This document shows positions 31,227-39,500 of a stretch of DNA of 42,768 nt, in pieces. A program made the translations under genes and the position numbers. Under the pieces are notes generated by a model, which had not been told where the DNA came from, searched no databases, and worked only from the letters and a program-made list of their open reading frames with translations. The DNA comes from Verrucomicrobiota bacterium (GTDB lineage Bacteria > Verrucomicrobiota > Verrucomicrobiia > Chthoniobacterales > UBA10450): contig QHRD01000010.1 in NCBI GenBank assembly GCA_003220005.1, forward strand, positions 1 through 42,768, written 5' to 3'. Within the stretch, counting starts at the first letter, position 1. Each line of letters opens with the position of its first letter.

Positions 31227-32105
31227 ATGAAAATTTTAATTTGCAGCGATGGAACGGCATCGGCTGAGCGGGCTATCCACCTTGCAGGGTTATTGGCCGG
31301 TCCACTCAAGGCCCAGACCACGCTGCTTGGAGTTGCGGAAACATCGCAGAACGAAGGTCCCCTGCGGGAAACCCTTCAAGAGCAGGCGCACTCCCTCCAG
31401 GGACGCGGCGTATCGGTGGATATCATCGTGCAATCTGGCGAGCCGGTGCGTCAGATTACCGACCAAACCTCAAAAGCCGAGTATGATTTGGTCGTCATTG
31501 GTGCGCGCTGGACTGGAGCGACCGGGCATTACTGGCGCTCAGTAAAGACTTACGAAGTAATCAAATCTATCCAACCTCCGGTGCTGGTAGCCATTGGCGA
31601 ATCCAAAGAATTGACGCGTTTCCTAATTTGCACAGGCGGAAAAGAATTCATCGAGCAAGCCGTGCAATTCACCGGCAGGCTGGCCGCCGCCTTGAACGCT
31701 TCCATCACATTACTGCATGTAATGGCTGAGCCGCCCGCCATGTACGCCGACCTGGTCCGCATGGAAGAGAATGTCCATCAACTACTCGAATCGAAATCAG
31801 AGCTCGGAACAAATCTGCGCCGGCAAAGAAGAGAACTCGAACGCCTTGGTGTCTCCGCTGAAGTGCGGCTTCGGCACGGGATTGTGATCGATCAAGTTTT
31901 CGACGAAGTGCGCGAGGGCAATTACGATTTGATTGTGACCGGAACATCACAAGCGCGTGGACTGCTTCGCCACTACATCATGGGTGATTTGACTCGCAGT
32001 ATCTTGAATCGCGCCAGTGTGCCAGTGCTCGTCGCGCGCGCCGGCCGGGCCAAACCCGGTCGGACTATCTGGAAAGCATTCAAGGGATTATTCGGCGAAC
32101 GGTAA
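31227..32105 (+). CDS. tandem universal stress protein
   Basis: 292 aa with two Usp domains (about residues 1-135 and 140-285). Each begins with a hydrophobic strand (ILICSDGTASAERAI; RFLICTGGKEFIEQAV) and ends with V-V/L-I/V-A (PPVLVAIG; VPVLVAR). The ATP-binding pattern G-xx-G-x9-G is partly kept (VVIGARWTGATGHYWRS; VTGTSQARGLLRHYIMGD). Probably a nucleotide-binding stress-response protein expressed with the exporter. Confidence 0.85.
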   Translation: MKILICSDGTASAERAIHLAGLLAGPLKAQTTLLGVAETSQNEGPLRETLQEQAHSLQGRGVSVDIIVQSGEPVRQITDQTSKAEYDLVVIGARWTGATGHYWRSVKTYEVIKSIQPPVLVAIGESKELTRFLICTGGKEFIEQAVQFTGRLAAALNASITLLHVMAEPPAMYADLVRMEENVHQLLESKSELGTNLRRQRRELERLGVSAEVRLRHGIVIDQVFDEVREGNYDLIVTGTSQARGLLRHYIMGDLTRSILNRASVPVLVARAGRAKPGRTIWKAFKGLFGER

Positions 32106-32153
32106 CACGCGCTCTGGGTCGCTGAAAACTCCAGAACGCCGTTAACTCCCTCG

Positions 32154-33080
32154 ATGGAAGCACCTGAGCAACCAACTCTGCGCAGCTCACGGGTGCGGCG
32201 CTGGCTCGGGCATCTTTTTCGCGAATGGACGATTGAAAGCTGGCGACCGATTGCTCCAGCTTTTGCCAAACCCGAGCCTTCAAAGTGGAACGATGCGCAG
32301 GTCACACTCGCCTGGCTTGGTCACGCGACAGTGCTTATCAACTTTTTCGGCATCAAAATTCTCACCGACCCAGCGCTCTTCCCGCGCATCGGAATTCGCC
32401 TGCCGGGATTCACCATCGGTCCGAAACGATTGACCGCGCCCGCGCTCGAGTTTCGTGAGCTGCCAAGGATCGATCTTGTCCTGCTTTCGCATGCGCACTT
32501 TGACCATTTCGATCTGCGAACGCTCCGTTGTTTTGACGAAAACACGAGTGTGATCAGTGCTCGTGCTACGAGCGATTTATTAAGACGAACGCGGTTCCGT
32601 GACGTCACTGAGCTCGATTGGGGCGAAGCGAAGATTTTCACGACTGCTGCCGGCAAGATCGATATTAGCGCCTTTCCTGTGAAACACTGGGGCGCACGCA
32701 AGCGGCATGACGACTATCGCGGCTACAATGGTTATCTGCTCGAGTCCCGCGGAGGCGGGAGGCGGCGGATCATTTTCGCCGGCGATACCGCATTGACAGA
32801 CAGCTTCGCCGAACTGCGGCGATACGGAGCAATCGATGTCGCGATCATGTCGATTGGCGCTTACAACCCTTGGATACGCTCACATTGCACGCCCGAGCAG
32901 GCAATCGAAATGGCAAGCGCGGCAGGCGCGCGCTTCATCATGCCAGTTCATCACCAAACATTCCGGCTCAGCTTCGAGCCATTGCGAGAACCAATTGAAC
33001 GCTTCACCGCCGCGTTGAGCAAAACTCCCGAGCGAATTGCGCTGCGTGAAATCGGCGACACATTTGTCCTGGCGCTGTAG
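32154..33080 (+). CDS. MBL-fold metallo-hydrolase (UlaG / NAPE-PLD-like)
   Basis: 308 aa beta-lactamase-fold hydrolase. The metal-binding motif is SHAHFDHFD (about residues 111-119), with further ligands in VKHWGAR, FAGDTALTD and MPVHHQTF. The N-terminal TLAWLGHATVLI block and the length fit the NAPE-hydrolysing PLD/UlaG branch. A GAGGCGGGA-type palindrome lies in frame before RIIFAGDTA and may be another small repeat insertion. Substrate unknown. TAG stop at the edge of a hairpin. Confidence 0.85.
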   Translation: MEAPEQPTLRSSRVRRWLGHLFREWTIESWRPIAPAFAKPEPSKWNDAQVTLAWLGHATVLINFFGIKILTDPALFPRIGIRLPGFTIGPKRLTAPALEFRELPRIDLVLLSHAHFDHFDLRTLRCFDENTSVISARATSDLLRRTRFRDVTELDWGEAKIFTTAAGKIDISAFPVKHWGARKRHDDYRGYNGYLLESRGGGRRRIIFAGDTALTDSFAELRRYGAIDVAIMSIGAYNPWIRSHCTPEQAIEMASAAGARFIMPVHHQTFRLSFEPLREPIERFTAALSKTPERIALREIGDTFVLAL

Positions 33081-33128
33081 CAGCGCTTGTGCCCAGCGCC
33101 GGTGGATGCAATGTTTTGCCCGCTCCGC

Positions 33129-33201
33129 GCCGACGTAGCTCAGCTGGTAGAGCAGCGGTTTCGTAAACCGCAGGTCACGGGTTCGAATCCCGTCGTCGGC
33201 T
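33129..33201 (+). tRNA. tRNA-Thr (anticodon CGT)
   Basis: Acceptor GCCGACG/CGTCGGC, D arm GCTC...GAGC, anticodon stem GCGGT/ACCGC around loop TTCGTAA (anticodon CGT), T arm ACGGG-TTCGAAT-CCCGT. 73 nt, discriminator T, no encoded CCA. Confidence 0.95.
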
Positions 33202-33212
33202 CAGCCTTCGCA

Positions 33213-34001
33213 ATGACCAATTTGTCCAGACCACCCCACTCCGTCTCGATCATCGTTCCTACTTTGAACGAAGAGGAAAATATCGTGCCGCTGGTTGCGC
33301 AAATCACTGCGTGCGCTGTTCCTTTTCGGGAAATTTTGTTCGTCGATGATCATTCGACCGATGCCACTCGCGAGGAGATCCGGGCTCTGGAGAAGAGTCA
33401 ACCAATTCGCCTAGTCGAACAAGACGGCGCAGGACTCGGATTAGCCAGCGCGATTATGTCTGGCGCCCGCGCCGCCCGAGGGGAAATTCTTCTGGTGATG
33501 GATGCAGACCTGAGTCATCCACCTGAGCAGATCAAAGATTTATAGGCGCCACTGTTCGCTGGCAGCGCCGACCTGGTGGTTGGAAGCCGGTATGTGAAAG
33601 GCGGGTCCACACCTGGCTGGCCGATGTGGCGCCGGATCATGTCCCGAGCGGGCGCTGGGCTGGCTTATCCGCTTACCGGTCTGCACGATTCGATGTGCGG
33701 GTTTTTCGCTATCGGCCGTTCTCGGCTCCTGGAGTTGGCGCCACACACCAGCGGTTTTAAAATTGTCTTCGAGACGATTGTGCGCGGCGGCGACACGCTG
33801 CGCGTACAGGAAATTCCCATTGCTTTTCGCGACCGCGCACGCGGGAAATCGAAAATGTCATTCAGCGTCGCGCTGCGATTTTTTCTCCGCTGGCTGCGCG
33901 CGATGTTTCAGTACGTCGCGCGCGGCGCACGTCCCAGTGGAAACGCTGCAAAACTCGCCCGCACAACGGAGGCCTTACATCAAGAGGCCCCAGGAAAGTA
34001 G
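33213..34001 (+). pseudogene. Dpm1-like GT2 glycosyltransferase with in-frame TAG
   Basis: Family 2 glycosyltransferase resembling dolichol/polyprenol-phosphate mannosyltransferase: VSIIVPTLNEEENI, LFVDDHSTDATREE, LVMDADLSHPP, and downstream VVGSRYVKGG and the FETIVRGGDTLRVQEIPIAF block. The ORF is interrupted at 33543-33545 by TAG while the frame continues unchanged to 34001. A one-base change from a sense codon (TTG Leu fits the context KDL-APLFAG) explains it. TAG is a normal stop elsewhere in this window, so recoding is unlikely. The gene starts 11 nt after tRNA-Thr and overlaps the dacA-like gene by 27 nt at its end. Confidence 0.85.
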
Positions 34002-35000
34002 GGCTGACGCGTCGCGCCAAACGCGGCTGGAGCTGTCGCCCAGCACAACAACGATCACATCTTTGCCGGGGCGCGTGCCGCTTGCGATCAGACATTTGCC
34101 CGCAGCATCGGTGTAACCAGTCTTCATCCCGTTACAGTACGGTACTCGTCTGAGAAGTTTGTTCGTGTTTTCAAGTTCGCGCGTCCGGCCATTGGCATAC
34201 CGAAAGATAAGCTGCGGAAGGCAAACGATCGACCGAATCGTGGGATTTGCATAAGCTGCACGCGCAATAATCGAGAGGTCTCGCGCCGTGGAGTACTGTC
34301 CGGGTATCGGCAAACCATTCGGATTTACAAAGTGAGAGTGCACAGCACCGAGTTGCTGGGCGCGTCTGTTCATGACCTCCGCAAACGCTTCGATGCTGCC
34401 TGCATTGTCCCGCGCCAGACATCGCGCGACGTCGTTGGGGCTTTTCACCAGCAGTGCTCGCAGAAGATCGATCCGCTGATATGTGTCGCCCGCTTTGATG
34501 TTCAATTTCACCGGCTCAGCCAGCGTATCCACCGGTTGAACCGTCACCGTCCGGTCCAGAAAACCGCTCTCGGCCACAATGAGCGCTGTGAGCAACTTTT
34601 GCGTGCTGGCTGGGACTCTTGTTTGGTCTGCATTTTTTTCGTACAATGTTTTGCCGCTGTTGGCGTCCACCACGATCACCGAGACTGCGCTGGTTTTCGG
34701 TATTCCTTCGGGAGTGTACTCAGTCGGCGCGGGGATTGATTCTTCGGTTTCTTTCGCCTTAGCGCGTTTCCGGTGCGATGCGGCATGAGTTGATTTGGAC
34801 GCCTTTGTCTTATGAGTGGGAATGGACTCGCTATCGTCATCTTCTGCGTCCTTCGCTGTGACCGCTTTCGCTTTCCGAACCGGGCCGGAGATCCCGCTCG
34901 GCCGTACGGTCTGTGAGTCAGCAGCGTCCTGACTCCACGCGCTCAGTGCGAACACTGAGAGCAACCCCAAAAGGAAAAAGACTCGCTTGCCCCACATCAT
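33975..35000 (-). CDS. dacA: D-alanyl-D-alanine carboxypeptidase (PBP5-like, S11)
   Basis: About 341 aa periplasmic peptidoglycan carboxypeptidase. ATG 35000 begins MMWGKRVFFLLGLLSVFALSAWS, a signal peptide; the ORF-track start adds 20 residues. A long Lys/Ser/Thr-rich linker (about residues 25-100) precedes the catalytic domain with SxxK in ASTQKLL, the second motif SPND (commonly SGN or SAN) and KTG in GMKTGYT. Lacks a clear C-terminal amphipathic membrane anchor. Possible role: trimming pentapeptides. Confidence 0.9.
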   Translation of the reverse strand: MMWGKRVFFLLGLLSVFALSAWSQDAADSQTVRPSGISGPVRKAKAVTAKDAEDDDSESIPTHKTKASKSTHAASHRKRAKAKETEESIPAPTEYTPEGIPKTSAVSVIVVDANSGKTLYEKNADQTRVPASTQKLLTALIVAESGFLDRTVTVQPVDTLAEPVKLNIKAGDTYQRIDLLRALLVKSPNDVARCLARDNAGSIEAFAEVMNRRAQQLGAVHSHFVNPNGLPIPGQYSTARDLSIIARAAYANPTIRSIVCLPQLIFRYANGRTRELENTNKLLRRVPYCNGMKTGYTDAAGKCLIASGTRPGKDVIVVVLGDSSSRVWRDASALLSWGLLM

Positions 35001-35068
35001 GGAGGAAGAATTAGCGATAAAACTTTTAGCTGCGCAAGCGTCCCGACGCATATCCGACAACGCAGCGA

Positions 35069-35452
35069 CTACGATTTCGGCGCGCGGTCGATCAATTCGA
35101 TCTCGTATCCTTCCGGCGCATCGATAAAGGCAATTTTTCCTGTGCCACTCGAATGCGGTCCGTCGGAAAGCGGATAACCTTTTGCCGCCGCCTCTTTCGC
35201 GAACTTTTCAAGGTCGTCGACTTCAAACGCGAGATGGGTGAGATCGGGACCGACCATTACGGGCCCGCTCTCGTCAAATTTGCAAATCTCAACTTCCTCG
35301 TCGCTGCCGGGCGCTTTTAAAAATACGAGCTGCGACCCGCGGCCGGAGGTTTGACGGCGAACCTCTTTAAGTCCGAGAACATCCCTGTAGAAAGAAACGG
35401 TTTTCTCCAAGTCGTGCACGCGGTAACGCGTGTGCAGTAGTTTCTTAACCAT
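35069..35452 (-). CDS. glyoxalase I / VOC family protein
   Basis: 127 aa with two beta-alpha-beta-beta-beta modules of the VOC fold. Candidate metal ligands are His in LHTRYRV, Glu in EEVEICKF, His in LTHLAFEV and Glu in GYEIELID, the arrangement of lactoylglutathione lyase. Probably removes methylglyoxal in the cytoplasm. Located just upstream of the dacA-like gene on the same strand. Confidence 0.87.
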   Translation of the reverse strand: MVKKLLHTRYRVHDLEKTVSFYRDVLGLKEVRRQTSGRGSQLVFLKAPGSDEEVEICKFDESGPVMVGPDLTHLAFEVDDLEKFAKEAAAKGYPLSDGPHSSGTGKIAFIDAPEGYEIELIDRAPKS

Positions 35453-35588
35453 GCCTTACGGTACCGAGTGCGGATATCGATTCAAACTCGCTCTCTGGAC
35501 AAAGCCGTTCAAACGGCTCTATTGCCGCGCGTCGCAGTGATCACTGGACCGGTGTCCAATGTTAATGAGAGTCAGTAGACTCGCTTTT

Positions 35589-35694
35589 TGTCATGTCGAG
35601 CGAAGTTTCCCGCAGTTGCGGGATTACTGATGTTTGAGACATCCAGAGATTTCTCGACTTCGGTCGCCGCTGCGACCTGCGCTCGAAATGACAG
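35589..35694. repeat. inverted repeat family A with nested hairpins
   Basis: Outer arms TGTCATGTCGAGCGAAGTT... and ...TCTCGACTTCGG/GCTCGAAATGACA match family A. Two extra hairpins, TCCCGCA-gt-TGCGGGA and GTCGC-cgct-GCGAC, sit within, as if other elements had inserted. It lies directly upstream of the ATP-grasp gene; the ORF-track extension of that gene reads through it. Confidence 0.65.
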
Positions 35695-35704
35695 CGAAAA
35701 AGTT

Positions 35705-36670
35705 ATGAAAAAAATCGGAATTCTTTTTGGACAGGAACACAGTTTCCCGCCGGCATTTGTCGAGCGCGTGAACCAGAAGACCGGCGGCAAGGATATCGCC
35801 GCTGAATTCGTCAGGATCGACAAGGTCATCCAGGGGGAACCGTGCGGTTACGACGTGGTGATCGATCGCATCTCGCAGGACGTGCCATTCTATCGAGCAT
35901 GGCTCAAGAATGCCGCACTCACCGGCACCGCCGTCGTCAACAATCCGTTCTGGTGGAGCGCCGACGACAAATTTTTCAATAATGCGCTGGCTACGAAGAT
36001 CGGCGTGGCAGTTCCGCGCACGGTGTTGCTCCCATCGCACCAGCTCCCTCCGGACACCAACGAAAAGTCCTTTCGGAATCTTGGTTATCCACTCGATTGG
36101 GAAGCGATTTTCAATTACGTCGGCTGGCCGGCGTTTTTCAAACCGTTCATCGGCGGGGGATGGAAGAACGTCTATCGATTGCACAATCGCGAAGAATTTT
36201 TCCGCGCTTACAACGACACTGGCCAACTGGTGATGATGCTGCAGGAGGAAATTAAGTTCGACATGTATTTCCGCTGCTACTCAATCGATCAGCGCCACGT
36301 CCGTATCATGCCGTATGAGCCGCGGCATCCATTTCATTTGCGTTATCAGACTGAATGGCACGCGCCAAAAGAGATTCTGCAAAAAGTCGAGGAGGGCGTG
36401 CTCCGATTGAATCAGTTTCTCGGCTACGACCTGAACACAGTAGAGTTCGCGATGCGGGACAGCGTGCCAGTGGCGATCGATTTTTGCAATCCTGCGCCCG
36501 ATTGCGAAGCGGCCTGGATTGGCCAAGCCAATTTCGAATGGGTCGTCGAAGCAATTTCAGAAATGGCCATTCGGAAAGCGCGTGAGCACGTGCCTGGCCG
36601 CGACAACCTGAGCTGGGGCAAGTTTTTGCAAGCCGCGGTAACAAAGTGTTCGCTGAGCGACCTGGCGTAG
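35705..36670 (+). CDS. ATP-grasp ligase of unknown product
   Basis: About 321 aa; ATG 35705 (MKKIGILFGQEHSFPPAFV) is used because the 39 upstream codons lie in a repeat. Typical ATP-grasp parts: an N-terminal pre-ATP-grasp Rossmann-like strand, the ATP-binding WPAFFKPFIGGGWKNVYRL (about 141-159), LQEEI in the hinge region and AIDFCNPAPD near the end that supplies metal ligands. It may form a C-N bond between a carboxylate and an amine. The next gene is a YbdK/GCS2 ligase, so a two-step peptide-like product is plausible. Confidence 0.75.
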   Translation: MKKIGILFGQEHSFPPAFVERVNQKTGGKDIAAEFVRIDKVIQGEPCGYDVVIDRISQDVPFYRAWLKNAALTGTAVVNNPFWWSADDKFFNNALATKIGVAVPRTVLLPSHQLPPDTNEKSFRNLGYPLDWEAIFNYVGWPAFFKPFIGGGWKNVYRLHNREEFFRAYNDTGQLVMMLQEEIKFDMYFRCYSIDQRHVRIMPYEPRHPFHLRYQTEWHAPKEILQKVEEGVLRLNQFLGYDLNTVEFAMRDSVPVAIDFCNPAPDCEAAWIGQANFEWVVEAISEMAIRKAREHVPGRDNLSWGKFLQAAVTKCSLSDLA

Positions 36671-36688
36671 CACCGACAACCGGCAATC

Positions 36689-36777
36689 GTCCGCAGATTA
36701 CGCAGATTGTCGCAGAGTAAAGGCAGAAGCGCTTTGGGTTTGGAAATAATCTGTGTAAATCTGCGAAATCTGCGGAT
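36689..36777. repeat. inverted repeat between the ATP-grasp and YbdK genes
   Basis: TCCGCAGATTACGCAGATT near the left pairs with AAATCTGCGAAATCTGCGGA at the right. A long palindromic spacer of the dispersed kind; it separates the two ligase genes without a terminator-like T-run. Confidence 0.6.
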
Positions 36778-36795
36778 GTTTTTCTTCCGCTGTTC

Positions 36796-37911
36796 ATGAA
36801 GGAGCACACATTTACCCTCGGCATTGAAGAAGAATTCGCGATCGTCGATCCGGAGACGCGCGAGCTGCGGTCGCACATTCAGGAAATCCTCGAGGGCGGC
36901 AAGATCATGCTCAAAGAGCAGATCAAACCGGAGATGCACCAGTCCGTCGTCGAGCTCGGCACTGAGATTTGTGATTCCATCGAGCACGCGCGCACGCATG
37001 TGATTGATCTTCGCAGCAAACTGGCTGATCTCGCGGCCAAGGCTGGACTAAAAATCGCATCCGTCGGCACACATCCGTTTTCCCACTGGCGCGACCAGCA
37101 CATCACCGAAGGCGAACGTTACCAGCAGATCATTGAAGACATGCAGTTGCTGGCGCGTGCGAATCTCATTTTTGGTTTGCACGTGCACGTTGGCATCCCC
37201 AATCGCGAAATGGCAATCCACGTGATGAATCAGGCGCGCTATTTCTTACCGCATCTTTACGCGCTCTCGGTTAACTCGCCGTTTTGGGTCGGCGAACACA
37301 CCGGACTGAAAGGTTACCGACTGAAGGTGTTTGAGCGTTTTCCCCGCACAGGCATTCCCGACGCGTTCGAATCGCTTTCTGAGTACGAAGACTACTGCAA
37401 GCTGCTGGTGAAGACCGGCTGTATTGACAATCCGAAGAAAATCTGGTGGGACATACGGCTGCATCCGTTTTTCGACACATTGGAGGTGCGCGTGTGCGAC
37501 GCCCAAACCCGCGTGGACGACACACTCGCCATCGCAGCGTTGATTCAGGCTATCGTTGCGAAGCTCTTTAAGCTACATCATCAAAACATCACTTTCCGGA
37601 TTTACCGGCGCCGGCTTCTGGATGAGAACCGCTGGCGCGCGGCCCGGTATGGCATCGATGGAAAGCTAATCGATTTCGGCAGGGAAACGGAAGTGGAGGA
37701 ACGCAGCTTACTCAACGAACTGCTCGAGTTCGTGGCCAGTGAGGTGGACGAGTTCGGCACGCGGCGCGAGATGGCGCACATCGAGCGGATCATGAACGAA
37801 GGCACCGGAGCGGACCGACAACTGGCCGTCTGGGAACGCACGCAAGATATGACTGCTGTAGTCGATCACATCGTCGCGGAAACGTACGAAGGTTTAACGC
37901 CAGCGCAGTAA
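36796..37911 (+). CDS. YbdK-type carboxylate-amine ligase (GCS2 family)
   Basis: 371 aa, glutamate-cysteine ligase 2-type fold. The N-terminal TLGIEEEFAIVDP (catalytic acidic residues), FGLHVHVGIPN (about 134-144) and WWDIRLHPFFDTLEVRVCD (about 216-234) match the family. E. coli YbdK has weak gamma-glutamylcysteine ligase activity; true products of most members are unknown. Together with the upstream ATP-grasp it suggests an amide-bonded small molecule. ATG has GAAGGAGC nearby. Confidence 0.9.
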   Translation: MKEHTFTLGIEEEFAIVDPETRELRSHIQEILEGGKIMLKEQIKPEMHQSVVELGTEICDSIEHARTHVIDLRSKLADLAAKAGLKIASVGTHPFSHWRDQHITEGERYQQIIEDMQLLARANLIFGLHVHVGIPNREMAIHVMNQARYFLPHLYALSVNSPFWVGEHTGLKGYRLKVFERFPRTGIPDAFESLSEYEDYCKLLVKTGCIDNPKKIWWDIRLHPFFDTLEVRVCDAQTRVDDTLAIAALIQAIVAKLFKLHHQNITFRIYRRRLLDENRWRAARYGIDGKLIDFGRETEVEERSLLNELLEFVASEVDEFGTRREMAHIERIMNEGTGADRQLAVWERTQDMTAVVDHIVAETYEGLTPAQ

Positions 37912-38001
37912 GCCCGGGACTGTATTTTTGCGTTAGGTTGTGACTGTGCGCACAACGGGTAAAATCAGGGAAATAGTTATCGGTTCAATGGTGACGAAGT
38001 C

Positions 38002-38631
38002 ATGATTGGTACAGGCATACTCAAAGGAATGGCTGTGACGGCACGGAACTTTGTCGGAAGTTATTTCGACAAGGAACGGCTGATTACGGTGCAGTATCCA
38101 GAGGAGCGCATTCCGCTGCCGGAGAATTACCGCAACTTTCCGATTCTAATTTACGATGGCGAGGATTCGCAAGCTGGCCTGCGCTGTGTGGCATGCAAAA
38201 TTTGCGAGAAAGAATGTCCGCCGCAGTGCATCTACATCGTCAAGAGCGACGACAAAAAGCCCGATTACATGGGCAAGCCGCAGTTTTATCCGAAGGTCTT
38301 CGATATTGATATCTCAGTTTGCATGAGCTGCCAGATTTGCGTCGAAGTTTGCCCGTTTGAAGCGATCAAGATGGACAAGGAATTTGAGCTAAGTAAGCGC
38401 GAACGCTTTAATCATCTGCTCTCGCGGAAGGAGGATTTGTCCAAGCCTAACGAGTATTACCACAAAATTCACCCTGTCGAAGCTGCAGCCGTGGACAAAA
38501 ATCTGGCTGACGCAGCGGCAGCGGCTGAAGCGAAGAAGAGAGCCGCAGCCGAAGCGGCGGCCAAGGCCGCGGCGGCAAAGGCAGCCGCAGCGGCATCAAC
38601 GCCCACGTCGGAATCGCCTTCAGCGAGTTGA
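38002..38631 (+). CDS. nuoI: NADH-quinone oxidoreductase subunit I-like ferredoxin
   Basis: 209 aa; two 4Fe-4S motifs, CVACKICEKECP and CMSCQICVEVCPFEAI, arranged as in complex I subunit I (NuoI), which passes electrons to the N2 cluster. No other nuo gene lies next to it, so the complex would be encoded elsewhere. Unusual: the C-terminal ~40 residues are an Ala/Lys/Glu run (AAAAEAKKRAAAEAAAKAAA) ending in STPTSESPSAS, which is not part of the usual family core. Confidence 0.88.
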   Translation: MIGTGILKGMAVTARNFVGSYFDKERLITVQYPEERIPLPENYRNFPILIYDGEDSQAGLRCVACKICEKECPPQCIYIVKSDDKKPDYMGKPQFYPKVFDIDISVCMSCQICVEVCPFEAIKMDKEFELSKRERFNHLLSRKEDLSKPNEYYHKIHPVEAAAVDKNLADAAAAAEAKKRAAAEAAAKAAAAKAAAAASTPTSESPSAS

Positions 38632-38633
38632 TC

Positions 38634-38659
38634 GGCGCGCCCGGCGGTCGCGCCCTACC
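38634..38659. repeat. 26-nt repeat, second copy
   Basis: Identical over 26 nt to the copy at the thiD 5' end (29542-29567), here just after the nuoI stop; starts GGCGCGCC and ends CCCTACC. Confidence 0.8.
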
Positions 38660-38680
38660 AACACAGGGCGTCTTGCAATC

Positions 38681-38710
38681 GCAAATCGCAAATCTAAAAT
38701 CAGAAATCCG
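38681..38710. repeat. AAATC-type simple repeat before tRNA-Leu
   Basis: AATCGCAAATCTAAAATCAGAAATCCG-like units; related to the in-frame stretch in pyrC. Confidence 0.5.
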
Positions 38711-38713
38711 ATT

Positions 38714-38795
38714 GCCAGGGTGGCGAAATCGGCAGACGCGCCAGATTTAGGATCTGGTGGAGAAATCCTTAGGGGTTCGAGTCCCCTCCCTGGCA
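38714..38795 (+). tRNA. tRNA-Leu (anticodon TAG)
   Basis: Acceptor GCCAGGG/CCCTGGC, anticodon stem CCAGA/TCTGG around TTTAGGA (anticodon TAG), a variable arm of class II type, T arm AGGGG-TTCGAGT-CCCCT. Discriminator A, no encoded CCA; a T5 run follows directly and may terminate transcription. Confidence 0.95.
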
Positions 38796-38961
38796 TTTTT
38801 CGATAAGGCAAGCAACAGGCAGTCCTGTGCCATTCAAATACACAGTGCTGAAAGCTGAGCGTTGATCGGCACTCCCTGCGAAGGAACATGCTCAGCGAGC
38901 ACCGCGAATGTGAGACTAAAGTCCCATAGCCTTTTTCTATGTTTTGCCACAACCTTGTGCC

Positions 38962-39342
38962 GTGCGAAAGTGGAGCCCCTTTATTGTCTGCCTGCTTGAT
39001 GATGACCCTTCTGTGTTAAAGGGCTTGGCGCGTCTCTTCGAGTCAGCCGATTTGCATCTGGAAACGTTTAGCAATCCCGAGACGTTTCTTGGCTATGCGC
39101 GTACTCATCGCCCACAGGTTGCGTTGATTGATGTTTGCATGCCGCAGATGAGCGGGTTGGAAGTACAATCTCAGCTCCGGAAAATTTCGCCTTCCACGCG
39201 CGTTATCGTCTTCACCGGAAACGATGATCCACTCGTTCGTTCCACTGCCTTGAACGCCGGGGCTCTGGCTTTCCTCACCAAACCTTTTGATGATGAGGAA
39301 CTCCTTACCTCCGTGCGACTGGCGTTCGCTTCGGCGACATGA
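38962..39342 (+). CDS. single-domain response regulator (receiver)
   Basis: About 126 aa CheY-like receiver only. DDD near the N-terminus (about residues 13-15), phosphorylatable Asp in ALIDVCMPQMSG, the Thr/Ser position in VFTGND and the conserved Lys in LTKPFDD are all present, so it should be phosphorylated. No output domain and no kinase nearby. Start: GTG 38962 (MRKWSPFIVCLLDDD) or TTG 38944. Confidence 0.85.
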   Translation: MRKWSPFIVCLLDDDPSVLKGLARLFESADLHLETFSNPETFLGYARTHRPQVALIDVCMPQMSGLEVQSQLRKISPSTRVIVFTGNDDPLVRSTALNAGALAFLTKPFDDEELLTSVRLAFASAT

Positions 39343-39500
39343 AATTATCAGGTGCAATCTGGTTTAGGCGCCTTGCTCACCCCTAAAACAACCGAATTAG
39401 CAGGTCTTGTAGGTCATCGTGCGACCAAACTCATCTACGGTCGTGGCAGGCAACGCACTCGACCTGACATAGGTCTAAAGTCCAATAGTCTGGACAACGT

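Noticed and set aside
33540-33548. TAG recoding (suppressor or alternative code) in the GT2 gene
   Set aside because: Several genes here end normally with TAG (for example the DAO-like gene and the GT4 gene), so TAG is read as stop; a mutation or error is simpler.
35624-36226. 200-aa antisense ORF over the ATP-grasp gene
   Set aside because: Shadow of the ATP-grasp reading frame, and part of it lies over a repeat.
38620-38952. 110-aa antisense ORF over tRNA-Leu
   Set aside because: Runs across a tRNA and dispersed repeats; the apparent protein is repeat translation.
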